Assembly (NCBI GenBank): GCA_963978905.1
Contig: OZ022256.1
Location: forward strand, 36,752,001 to 36,816,000
Direction: 5' to 3'
Origin: Trichostrongylus colubriformis
Taxonomy: Eukaryota; Nematoda; Chromadorea; Rhabditida; Trichostrongylidae
Length of the DNA: 64,000 nt
Below are positions 58,601-64,000 of this stretch, piece after piece. The notes under the pieces were generated by a model. It had not been told where the DNA came from. It saw only the letters and a program-made list of their open reading frames with translations, and searched no databases. Made by a program: the position numbers and the translations under genes. Each line of letters opens with the position of its first letter. The stretch's first letter is position 1.

Positions 58601-61600
58601 CATGGCTTTGAACGGCAGAAAGAAATACACATCGAGTGGTTGTATCTGGGATGTGACTCCTGGTGAAATAACAATTATTCCGATCTGATTACCAGTTGGC
58701 TTGCAGAGCGAATAGCATTGTGGTCTTTGAACGGAGCCCAGGAATCGACCAGAAGTAGAATTGAAGCAGGAAACTTAACCGAGCTCATCCAATCCACCAT
58801 CAGTTGTTTGCTCATGACATGTGAAGTGCGCCGCATCCAAGTTAAAGGCTTCAGAACACCCTCCATCTGGAAGCTTTCCATAGTAGCATAATAAAATAGC
58901 GAAAATCGGATTTATTCCTTAAGAAGTGCTTCCTCACAGCAGAATCAAGCACTCAAAGGATGCGAATCCTCGTTTACAATATTCGGGAAGTGTTTACGGA
59001 AAAATGCGAAAAAAAGGGGTTCAGCAAAGAATCAACTCGTGACTTCTGAAACTTGAGCACAAGTATCCACTCAGCTTTCAGCACGCAACTTCTGCGATTG
59101 CTTATCCTATACATGCTGAATTGCTCCCCTTTGAACACTTGTAACTCTGCTCCAAGTGACCCGCAGCAGATATGGAATGCAGCTTGGTCAATAGCATCCT
59201 GAGTCCTATCACGGTATAATCCGCATTGTAAACGGCTACTTCGACCCACCATCCTTCCAAGCTGCATGTTACATTCCTAACTTGCCCGCATCGCGTCGCA
59301 CGCAGCACGCCACGGTGCGAGATCCTGAGGTAGGGGCACACACCTCATTCCAGCACGGGCGCTTGTTTATTCAACCGCAGATGTACTTTAGTTACATAAA
59401 ACGCAAGTCTACTTAAGGAATGCCCCAACAAATCTTCTGGTTTATGTGAATTGGCTTTTTAGAGCCTTGGCTGAGCTTTTCCTAATTTCATATCTAAATA
59501 ACAAACCTTCGTTCGACCTAGAGTGGACCGAGCTCATTATGGGTCGTACATTAATTGCTTCTGCTTTGATTTCGGAATAATGCTAGCTTCTGAGCATGTC
59601 CACTTATTTCAGTTCTGCAACCTTATTTGTTTTCAATGAGTTTCTTCCATTCAAATCAAGTGGGATATTTGGAAAAAAACTCGATATGACAGTTCTGTTT
59701 TCAGAATTCAAGAAAAATTGTATTTATGATCTATCGCCTACGGTTGTGAAAGATGTGGTAACAGCGCTCATGACAAGAAAAAACTGGCATCTACTGTGAA
59801 TTTTATTTTTCATTCTCATTCGAAATGATGCCAGTTGAATGCTACTCATTAGTTTTTCAGGACGCCATTGCAGACTCGCCGTTTGAATGGTGCCCTAAAC
59901 AGAATGCCGGTGAATTTTTATGATCGGGTATGGACCATTCTGTCAAGATCTAAGGAGGGTATTGTGATTGCGTCGCAATTTCTTCCACAGGTTTGCTTTT
60001 AATTACATATCATGAATTTTGCCACTTTTACTATCGCTGTTAGGCTAGAAGTAGCCTTACCAACACAGGATAGCCCCCGTCTCGCTGATCAGTTCCATTA
60101 AGAGCTTTTACAAATTGTGAAATTCTCATGAGTAGCACCATGCACTTGGCCCGTACAGGGCCTGTGTTGTTCGAAGAATATCTATGCCAAAATTTCCTTT
60201 ATGAACAGCTCTCCATCAAGTCGCCGATTCCTAAGTGGCAGCTACTGGGATTGATTCTCCTTCGCGTTGCAGTGCTGTGCGCTGCATCCAGTTACCACAC
60301 TTTTGGCCAAGAAGTTTGATTCACCAGCTCTCGAAACTGCTATTCAGGAATACCGCATTTGAAAGGGGTTGACACTCTCCTATGGTACAATTACAAGAGT
60401 ACGTCCATGGTACCCTCCAGAGGTAAAATGTTCAGAGCGAGGGTTCACATGGAATGTTTTGCGAAATTTTCGTGGTATACGAAATTTTAGATTCTATCCT
60501 TTTCTACTTATTTCTGATGGTATGTTGTACTTGTCCTCACAGTGTGAGCTGTGCGGTTGTGGAGATTTCCGTACAATCCATTAATGACAAAGTTTTTGGA
60601 TATAACAGGTTACTATCTAAGCTCACAGATTCACCCTTGCTGTGCCATTCCAGAGGAAGGCACGTATATAGTTGGATAGAAGCTGCGTCGCAAACTAATA
60701 CAGTGCATAGGGATTCTTTGACAGACGATTCTATGCTGTTATATGTTAACCGTTAACTATTCCTTATTCTCTCATGGCTTATGACGGTCGCTCATCCGGC
60801 GGTGAATCATGATTTGCCAGGGGATTAGTCGAATCTCCAGTGACACGGCTATTAAAATAACCAAGTATTACGTGACTTTTAACTCAACATGGTGATTTCT
60901 GGACAAGGTTTAGTTATCTGAGATCAGGGAGGTGCAACTTTATCTTCCAAGCCCGAGTGGAATCCCTTCGGAAAGCACTTTTGGAACCACAGGGTCGTGC
61001 ACCTATGCGCCCCGCGTAAGCCCTTTCGTTCATAGCAAGCTGCTGGCAAGAAGCGTTTTTTGCGAACTTCCGTTGCATATTTTTTACGAATCAGTCGCAT
61101 GCGTACTCTTTAGTTTTTGGAATTCATGGGAGATAGGAATCGCTTATCGGGACGAACTTCAGACAGCGCGTTCCCCAATGGCTGTCTAGTCGACTGGGAT
61201 TTACTAAGCACTCGCGCGTCTCAGCGCAGCTCTTTCCTGTATTTTATGCTTGACATTATAAAGAAATGGTGGCGAGTTTCTCTGGGAGGAATCATTTTTT
61301 TCCTGCAAGAATGCCGGATGCCTATATTGTATAGATGCAATGGAATACATATATCTTCCGCATTACCGTGAACTATGTACATATGCAATTTATTTCATGG
61401 TTTCAAAATTATTTTTAGCCCATGAAAGCAACTAGTGATCGGGATCGATGTTTTTCCCAGGAGTTGGCTTTAATTCTGTTTAATGTTTACCAGTCATATC
61501 CTCTCTCCAGCTCTTGCAAGGCTGCATGAAAAGTTGCAGTAAAAAAATAAGATGAAAAATTACAAAATATTGTGTAGTAATGGAAACTCATTTGAAACTG

Positions 61601-61766
61601 AAAGAATATTCTTGTCCTGTTTCTTGTTTGGCACATATGCTTTCATTCTAGTTTTCAGCAACCTACTCTGAGCGATATGACGGAGTTTGAATTGACATTC
61701 GCCTACAAAATTGAGGAGATGCTCAGTCGAATTGCGCATCCGGAATATCGCCAACTTCTTGTTGAG
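31613..61766 (+). CDS. PHKB: Phosphorylase kinase regulatory subunit beta (3' end not in window)
   Basis: Regulatory scaffold of the kinase that activates glycogen phosphorylase. Exons: 31,613-31,760; 31,816-31,951; 34,482-34,581; 34,646-34,819; 37,115-37,270; 39,151-39,291; 39,436-39,560; 41,569-41,699; 43,974-44,051; 44,119-44,274; 44,330-44,448; 44,503-44,652; 45,920-46,003; 46,081-46,185; 46,439-46,612; 48,284-48,439; 48,523-48,658; 48,734-48,882; 52,061-52,213; 52,736-52,901; 59,705-59,795; 59,861-59,990; 61,659-61,766. They total 3,066 nt and 1,022 codons with every phase agreeing (human beta is 1,093). Diagnostic segments: [143 protein letters not shown]. The GHNRNR and GFN blocks mark beta rather than alpha. 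The N-terminal half has the glucoamylase-like fold without known catalysis. C. elegans kpb-1 is the likely orthologue. The C-terminal 70-90 residues, including any CAAX prenylation site, were not found. Confidence 0.95.
32777..32916. mobile_element. 140-bp foldback element
   Basis: Arms: AGTGCAGTTCATTTCACAGC then GCTAGATAGGGCGTGGCCTA from 32,777, mirrored by AGGCCACGCCCTATCAAGCG then CTTCGAAATGGGCTGTACT up to 32,916. About 45 bp of arm on each side with a short loop. In PHKB intron 2, 26 bp before the next element. Confidence 0.75.
32945..33960. mobile_element. 1-kb foldback element with TA flanks and six internal hairpins
   Basis: Left end TTGGGTTGAGGAATAAGTTC and right end mirror CTTATTCCTCAACCCAA, flanked by TA (32,943-32,944 and 33,961-33,962), as for Tc1/mariner-type insertions. 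Arms of about 440 bp pair with only scattered mismatches around a centre near 33,450. Inside are six short hairpins of the form TAGAGC-(5-8 nt)-GCTCTA at about 33,034, 33,206, 33,357, 33,509, 33,676 and 33,850. Three lie in each arm, spaced about 150-175 bp. No transposase. In PHKB intron 2. Confidence 0.85.
34862..35110 (+). repeat. Repeat R6, plus copy (partner 36,400-36,595 minus)
   Basis: Shared blocks with the reversed partner: CAACTATCACTACCCCAGAT then ACCGCG, GGGTGCTGATCACnAATATG, and GGCGCCGAT. The copies face each other and bracket two other elements (35,244-35,748 and 35,767-36,229) in PHKB intron 4. No coding signal. Confidence 0.65.
35244..35748. mobile_element. 505-bp Tc1-type non-autonomous element
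   Basis: Ends CAGTAGCGCTCAAAAGCCTT at 35,244 and the mirror CTTTTGAGCGCTACTG at 35,733-35,748; the left end is preceded by TA. The CAGTnnnnnTCAAAAG type of end is usual for Tc1 relatives. An 86-codon frame (35,374-35,634) has no transposase motif. Confidence 0.7.
35767..36229 (-). mobile_element. TTAA-flanked element, copy 1
   Basis: 463 bp bounded by TTAA on both sides, with imperfect ends AGGAACCGGAAGGGG and, reversed, AGACACCAGAAGGAGG. Homologous over its length, in reverse, to 40,376-40,840 and 49,432-49,897 (for example CATTCCCAACTACATTAGCA and the TTTGTGCAATGGCGGCCACT block). TTAA targets are typical of the piggyBac superfamily. No transposase. Confidence 0.82.
36400..36595 (-). repeat. 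Repeat R6, minus copy
   Basis: Reverse partner of 34,862-35,110. Same GTGATCAGCACCCC, CGGCGCCGGCGC and ATCTGGGGTAGTGATAGTTG blocks. In PHKB intron 4. Confidence 0.65.
36700..37114. other. PHKB intron 4 end, GC-rich simple stretch
   Basis: 36,733-36,930 has repeated GCCGnCG and TTGCGATTnTGCG motifs. The block CTTGCGATTCTGCGTTTTTG resembles the ends of the element family at 28,757 and 30,331. No exon until 37,115. Confidence 0.35.
37680..38345. repeat. Two related non-coding units in PHKB intron 5
   Basis: About 37,760-37,890 and 38,030-38,150 share CTCCCCAC/TTCCCCAC, a CAATTTTnGGT block, GGAAnnTTnCAGTGnACGCTC and CCnCCGTGTGCGGAGCTT. The stretch 38,100-38,320 is also a reversed relative of 50,960-51,190 (AAGGCAGnATnGGnGAAATT, GAGAAATAAGACCCCCTT and CGACGCGGACGA). 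Confidence 0.55.
38790..38965. repeat. Two tandem units of purine-rich GACAGA type
   Basis: Two roughly 80-bp units each run CTAATTTCGTGACAGAC (or AATTCGTGATAGACGG), a GGGAGG/GACAGA-rich block, then GGCGTTTTATATATA or AAGCGTTCTGTATATA. Low-complexity spacer in PHKB intron 5. Confidence 0.6.
39561..40375. other. PHKB intron 7, first part; M1 fragment at 39,668-39,740
   Basis: At 39,668 the sequence TGTACCATTACGTCCAAAAT then TCGCGCGGTTGCCCGCAGCG follows the M1 end pattern (GGCTACTTACGCCAGAAAAT, TGCGTGGCC..CCGCAGCG), a diverged, truncated copy. Near 39,925 GGGTTCGAGTTCCGTTCGAC resembles a pol III B box, but no A box was found. The rest is unremarkable. Confidence 0.45.
40376..40840 (+). mobile_element. 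TTAA-flanked element, copy 2
   Basis: 465 bp from TTAAAGACACCAGAAGGGGG to CCCCCTTCCGGTTCCTTTAA. Very similar to copy 3 and, reversed, to copy 1. In PHKB intron 7, sense orientation opposite to copy 1. Confidence 0.85.
41700..42165. other. Start of PHKB intron 8, no recognised feature
   Basis: From the exon 8 donor to the tandem array I see no gene or clear repeat ends. A short doubled phrase, GATAGGGAACGTAAGGCTGA then TAGGGAGCCTAAAA, occurs near 42,100-42,135. Confidence 0.35.
42170..42680 (+). repeat. Tandem array, about 145-bp unit, 3-4 copies
   Basis: Unit starts near 42,175, 42,321 and 42,465, with a decayed one at about 42,640. Each runs GCGCTCACACTCACAAGTGT, GGGACGGGGACGTTCATAGT, GAGTGATCTAAA, ACGGTTGGTAAGATTnnATA, AGGAGCATCAAAAGGCA, TCGCCGAATCCGTTTCGCCT. 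The same unit, diverged and reversed, is found at 6,270-6,420 and 6,830-6,970. Confidence 0.85.
42690..43129. other. PHKB intron 8, AT-rich stretch
   Basis: Several ATCGAT and TATCGATCGC motifs (42,860-43,040). No gene and no clear ends. Confidence 0.3.
43130..43344. mobile_element. Foldback MITE, family M1, copy 2
   Basis: 215 bp with ends GGGGCTACTTACGCCAGAAA and the mirror TCTGGCGTAAGTAGCCTC. It shares the CGCAGCG/CGGCGGATGCGAGTGCCA interior with copy 1 at 699-929. In PHKB intron 8. Confidence 0.87.
43720..43900 (+). repeat. Dispersed repeat, partner of 1,490-1,690
   Basis: Shares ATGGACTTCTTCATAT, TTGTGCGATAGCCCAACTCG and CGTACCCACAC with the left-edge copy in the same orientation. Ends 74 bp before PHKB exon 9. 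In both places an M1 foldback lies 0.4-0.6 kb upstream. Confidence 0.5.
44880..45110 (-). repeat. Dispersed repeat family R2, minus copy
   Basis: In minus orientation CAGAAAAACCTCTATAACTT, CGAGAATCGTTTGGCAGATT and GCGTCTAAAAACGCGTCGAC match 54,540-54,630 (plus) and 9,310-9,200 (minus). In PHKB intron 12. At 45,575-45,665 a further block (TCTGTGCTATGCTGCTGTTG) matches 54,452-54,475. Confidence 0.6.
47795..48250. mobile_element. 455-bp foldback element, ends 33 bp before PHKB exon 16
   Basis: Arms of about 200 bp: TTTGAAGAAATCGTCCAGGG, GTGTTACCCATATGTTTGTG, GGCTGAGATACAGCACC, GGGTGGGCGGGGCCTCCGAG, then TAAAAGCCTCGTCCCGTCGTC, mirrored from 48,050 to 48,250. The loop is about 50 bp. It would form a strong hairpin in the pre-mRNA next to the exon 16 acceptor. 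Confidence 0.85.
49432..49897 (+). mobile_element. TTAA-flanked element, copy 3
   Basis: 466 bp from TTAAAGACACCGTAAGGGAG to CCCCCTTCCGGTTCCTTTAA. In PHKB intron 18. Closest to copy 2, sharing for example TTTGACGCCTTGGCATGGTG and the TTTCGGACCCCCTTCCGGTT end. Confidence 0.85.
50814..51359 (-). repeat. Repeat-derived open frame of 181 codons
   Basis: Longest open frame outside the genes, minus strand. It overlaps 50,960-51,190, which is a reversed relative of non-coding repeat sequence at 38,100-38,320. There is no recognisable domain and no splice context, so I treat it as chance within a repeat in PHKB intron 18. Confidence 0.5.
53262..53455. mobile_element. About 190-bp foldback element
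   Basis: Left arm CTAGGTTACACTCCTTTTGC then GCGATGCG; right arm mirror GCGCCGCGCAAAAAGAGTGC then AGTTCGGATAGTAACTCTAGG. Stem region GCGCTCC/GGAGAGCGC further in. In PHKB intron 20. Confidence 0.7.
53456..54400. other. PHKB intron 20, unclassified stretch
   Basis: Frames at 53,492-53,722 (plus) and 53,772-53,960 (minus) carry no motif. Around 53,780-53,800 a GTGTTTTTGGACGCTCATAT block recalls the R2 family. No gene called. Confidence 0.35.
54400..54640 (+). repeat. Dispersed repeat family R2, plus copy
   Basis: TCTGTGCTATGCTGCTGGCA, GGAAAAACCTCCATAAGTCC, AAAGAATCGTTCGGCAGATA and GCGTCCAAAAGTGCGTTGGG. Homologous to 44,880-45,110 and 45,575-45,665. In PHKB intron 20. Confidence 0.6.
55341..55407 (+). 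repeat. tRNA-like / SINE-like sequence
   Basis: A-box-like TGGTCTACTGGGTAGG and B-box-like GGTCCCGAGTTCAGATC about 33 bp apart, in sequence next to a block shared with 30,690-30,840. A complete cloverleaf does not form. Best read as the head of an old tRNA-derived element. Confidence 0.4.
55771..56762 (-). mobile_element. Mariner copy B (deletion derivative)
   Basis: 992 bp with ends TTAGGTTGTCCCAAAAGTCT and its mirror, flanked by TA (55,769-55,770 and 56,763-56,764). The minus-strand remnant encodes RCIGQGI (HTH part), [20 protein letters not shown], a doubled [22 protein letters not shown] (33-bp duplication), HQLQQ and [20 protein letters not shown]. The DEKW block is missing, as in copy A. 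It lacks the 738-bp insert of copy A but carries a 77-bp palindrome at 56,421-56,497. In PHKB intron 20. Confidence 0.92.
56421..56497. mobile_element. 77-bp near-perfect palindromic insertion
   Basis: Ends GGGTGTATATCGCTAGGACA(G) and the exact mirror (21 bp), and the centre keeps pairing (CCGTCGCGTG with CACGCGGCG), leaving a tiny loop. The target CTGATCCC is duplicated on both sides (56,413-56,420 and 56,499-56,506). The mariner frame ([14 protein letters not shown]) resumes exactly when it is removed, so it is a true insertion. Confidence 0.88.
57720..58215 (+). repeat. Inverted repeat pair R7, plus arm
   Basis: Shares with the reversed 58,935-59,340: ATTATACCAGTGATAGGGCT, TGCCATTGACCAATCTGC, TATCTGCTACAGGTC, GAGGAGCAATTCAATGTGTA, GGATAAGCA, and TTTTTCCACAAATATTTCCC. 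The arms are about 0.7 kb apart in PHKB intron 20. Frames through the repeat are open in places but show no domain. Confidence 0.65.
58935..59340 (-). repeat. Inverted repeat pair R7, minus arm
   Basis: Reversed partner of 57,720-58,215 at roughly 70-75 percent identity. Ends about 365 bp before PHKB exon 21. Confidence 0.65.
59991..61658. other. PHKB intron 22
   Basis: 1.67 kb without a recognised exon or repeat boundary. Open frames at 60,369-60,756 and 60,932-61,371 show no motif and no consistent splice phase. Confidence 0.35.
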
Positions 61767-63200
61767 GTTTGGTTTTGTTCGATAATTGCTTTATTTGTTT
61801 CTTTTTTGTGGTAATGGGGATTGACTCGGGTTGAGACTTTTGAACTTCACGTTTTATCATCCTTTTTCTGTTTCAATCGAATTTTGAAATTATTCATTGT
61901 GTTTAATTATCGTTTGATTCAGCAATAAAGGGAACCATCGCGTTTTTAAGCAGATTAATACATAGGTTAGATCTTGAGCGACATCACAGTGAGTGGGCTT
62001 AGTGAAAGTCACGCAGCTGGTGCTGTAATGTTGGCGAGGACACTCGATTAGGGTCACCGGTTATGAGAAGTGTCTTTCTGTTTCCGTCGCTAACGGAGGG
62101 AGCATGGCCGCCCGGTCTGACGACCTCACCCATTTGGTGCCTAGCCTACTTCCTCAACCCGTCGTCTGGTGATGTTAATTACGGCGTGATTTGTCATTTG
62201 TCTTTATGAGATCTCTTTCACTTTCTTAAGCACTGCAAGCTGTAGATTGAACTTACTGAGCAGTTAGTGGAGAGCCGTACAAAGGCCGAGACTAGAGGTT
62301 TCTACAATGGCTAGAGTAACATTTTTCCGTAACTTCATCGATAATTAGTCATCCAGCGCTTCTCAGAAAGTATAACTGTGATCCCTGCATTGGCAACTAC
62401 CATTCTATCGCCCGAAATAGTTTTCAAGTGGTTTCAAGGATTATTACTTTGCTCACAGTAAAAGCGCTAAGCGCATTTCGCTCATTTACTGAAAGCGTTT
62501 TCCATGTCGTAGCAGTTTGTCCAGATTTGAGCGAAAGGATTTCGACGTAGTCGGCTATTTACAGCAAAGTCGTTGTCATTAATCGAGGTGTAATGCTTCA
62601 TGATAATCCGCTAACACAAGTGATTATTGGCTTTTGGATAAGCTCACCAGGAAAGCACACTAGCACAGTGCTCGTTCGAGCTACGACGTGTACCATCAGA
62701 TAGGTTTGAAGGCAGGGTCAAGCGTCCAGTTGAGGGAAATTTTCAAAAAATACGACCCCCCCCCAAAAAAAGGAGCCCCAATACGACCCCCCCCCCCTTC
62801 TATACACTATTATATTATGGACACACATTGACTCATGTCCATCAATGGGCTGTGATTGAATAAAAACTGAATCAGTAATAATGAAGGCACGAGAACTGGA
62901 CAAGTCTAGAAATGATCCAGAAGGGGCTCTCGATCAAAAAAACAAAAACAAAAGACTATTACCTTTGAAGTTTCGTTTCAGGCGACGGGCGACCGCCCGT
63001 TTCGGGCGACGTGCGAAGCGGTCGCGTTGGAGCGCGTTATCTTATTATCACCCCATACTAAATTCCGACATTATCAAAACACTTCAAACTTTACCTAGAG
63101 CCCATCTTTCAAGCAGCTGTGACCTGTTTTCCCAATAACTTCCTTAGACCTATCTATTGACTACTTGCTTTCCCTTATGGTTGCTTAGTTCTCGATATGG
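61767..63200. other. Right of PHKB exon 23: intron expected, no exon found
   Basis: Homologous beta subunits continue about 70-90 residues after [10 protein letters not shown], but I find no matching exon here. Two C/A homopolymer phrases, AATACGACCCCCCCCCC-like, occur at 62,750-62,760 and 62,780-62,797. Confidence 0.4.
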
Positions 63201-63204
63201 GTTT

Positions 63205-63562
63205 CCAGTTGAGGGTTAGTTGAGGGGAATTTCGGAGTGTTTCACTTCAAATGACCATAACTTCCTTCAAACTTAACTACATGAGTTCGTTTGGGTGAAG
63301 CAGAGTCTGCGAGGTTTTTGCTTTCGAATGACAACCTGAGCTATGCCATACCTCTGAAAGGAAGCAAGTTATTTTGAGGGAAGCCAGTTGAGGGCCAGTT
63401 GAGGGGAATTTCGGAGTGTTTTACTTCAAATGACCATAACTTCCTTCAAACTTAACTATATGAGTTCGTTTGGGTGAAGCAGAGTCTGCGAGGTTTTTGC
63501 TTTCGAATGACTACCTGAGCTATGCCACACCTCTGAAACGAAGCAAGAAAAATTCAGAAAAG
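63205..63562. repeat. Tandem duplication, 179-bp unit, two copies plus a third start
   Basis: Unit 63,205-63,383 is repeated at 63,384-63,562 with a few changes. Both begin CCAGTTGAGGG(T/C)(T/C)AGTTGA and include GGGGAATTTCGGAGTGTTT and GACCATAACTTCCTTCAAAC. A third partial start, CTAGTTGAGGGG, follows at 63,564. Confidence 0.9.
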
Positions 63563-64000
63563 CTAGTTGAGGGGACCTTTTTTTCGTCGAATTTACGAGA
63601 TCTTCCCCACGAATCTTCCCAAAAATCGATTCATTGTTACTGAAATTTTTCCAGTATGCATCCTTCGCTCTCGGAGGCCTAGTGGGGAGGCGAGAAGCGT
63701 CGGTCAGCTTTTCCGTGGGATGCGCCATGCATGGGGATTTCATCCACATTCTCAATGAATACAAACGTTTCTCCGGTCCGCATAGTGGCCGCTAACACTA
63801 GATTACGTACTTGCGATCGTAGCGAGATACGAAATAAGTCCATATCATCTAATTTTTCGTTTTCATCCCATTGTTTCTAGACTGTCCATTCACGGTGGTA
63901 CCCGTTTATAGATATCGCTTTCCACGGTTAATCGGTGAATTTCGGAGGTGTCTCTGTACGTGGTTTCGGTGTCAGCGGGCCAACAAAAGGGCTATTGGCG
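63563..64000. other. Right edge, possible exon of unknown identity
   Basis: TTTTTCCAG at 63,646-63,654 precedes an open plus-strand stretch to about 63,790, and the minus strand is open from 63,764 to 63,456. Neither reading matches the missing PHKB C-terminus or another family that I know. Confidence 0.25.

Noticed and set aside
63654..63790. Last PHKB exon
   Set aside because: None of the three frames resembles the conserved C-terminal part of beta subunits.

Overview
This window is nuclear DNA of a nematode, most likely a clade V strongylid such as a hookworm. The evidence is compact exons with conserved phases, introns ending in TTTCAG-like acceptors, acceptor-like signals just upstream of start codons (as used in spliced-leader trans-splicing), same-strand genes packed 0.1-0.35 kb apart, and a heavy load of mariner/Tc1, RTE, Penelope-like and foldback repeats. 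The species is inferred from gene style and repeats, not from a database match.

Layout. (1) 1-8,078 is repeat ground with no host gene that I can support: a broken mariner carrying an inserted foldback element, a decayed RTE retrotransposon, a Penelope-like GIY-YIG fragment, foldbacks and satellite-like units. (2) 8,400-30,245 on the minus strand holds three complete host genes reading right to left: PRPF18 (Prp18 splicing factor, 9 exons), SART3 (U4/U6 recycling factor, about 20 exons) and a geranylgeranyl diphosphate synthase (GGPPS, 8 exons). The gaps between their coding regions are 137 and 328 bp, which is typical of nematode operons. (3) 30,246-31,612 is a divergent promoter region. (4) 31,613 to beyond the right edge, plus strand, is the phosphorylase kinase beta subunit gene (PHKB/kpb-1 type). 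Twenty-three exons join in one frame for 1,022 codons over 30 kb; the last 70-90 codons appear to lie beyond the window or were not found.

How it fits together. Prp18 acts in the second step of splicing and SART3 in U4/U6 re-annealing, so the putative operon pairs two spliceosome genes with an isoprenoid enzyme. PHKB is a regulatory subunit of the kinase that switches on glycogen breakdown. Its large introns, and those of SART3 and GGPPS, are filled with elements: two deletion-derivative mariners, a nested DD34D-type element with a readable empty site, a TTAA-flanked family in three copies, a 1,020-bp inverted repeat with six evenly spaced hairpins, and a 77-bp near-perfect palindrome inside a mariner.

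Limits. Exon boundaries were read by eye from splice signals, family similarity and phase. Two junctions are unresolved (SART3 exon 1/2 and PRPF18 exon 2/3). Repeat boundaries are approximate unless terminal repeats are quoted.
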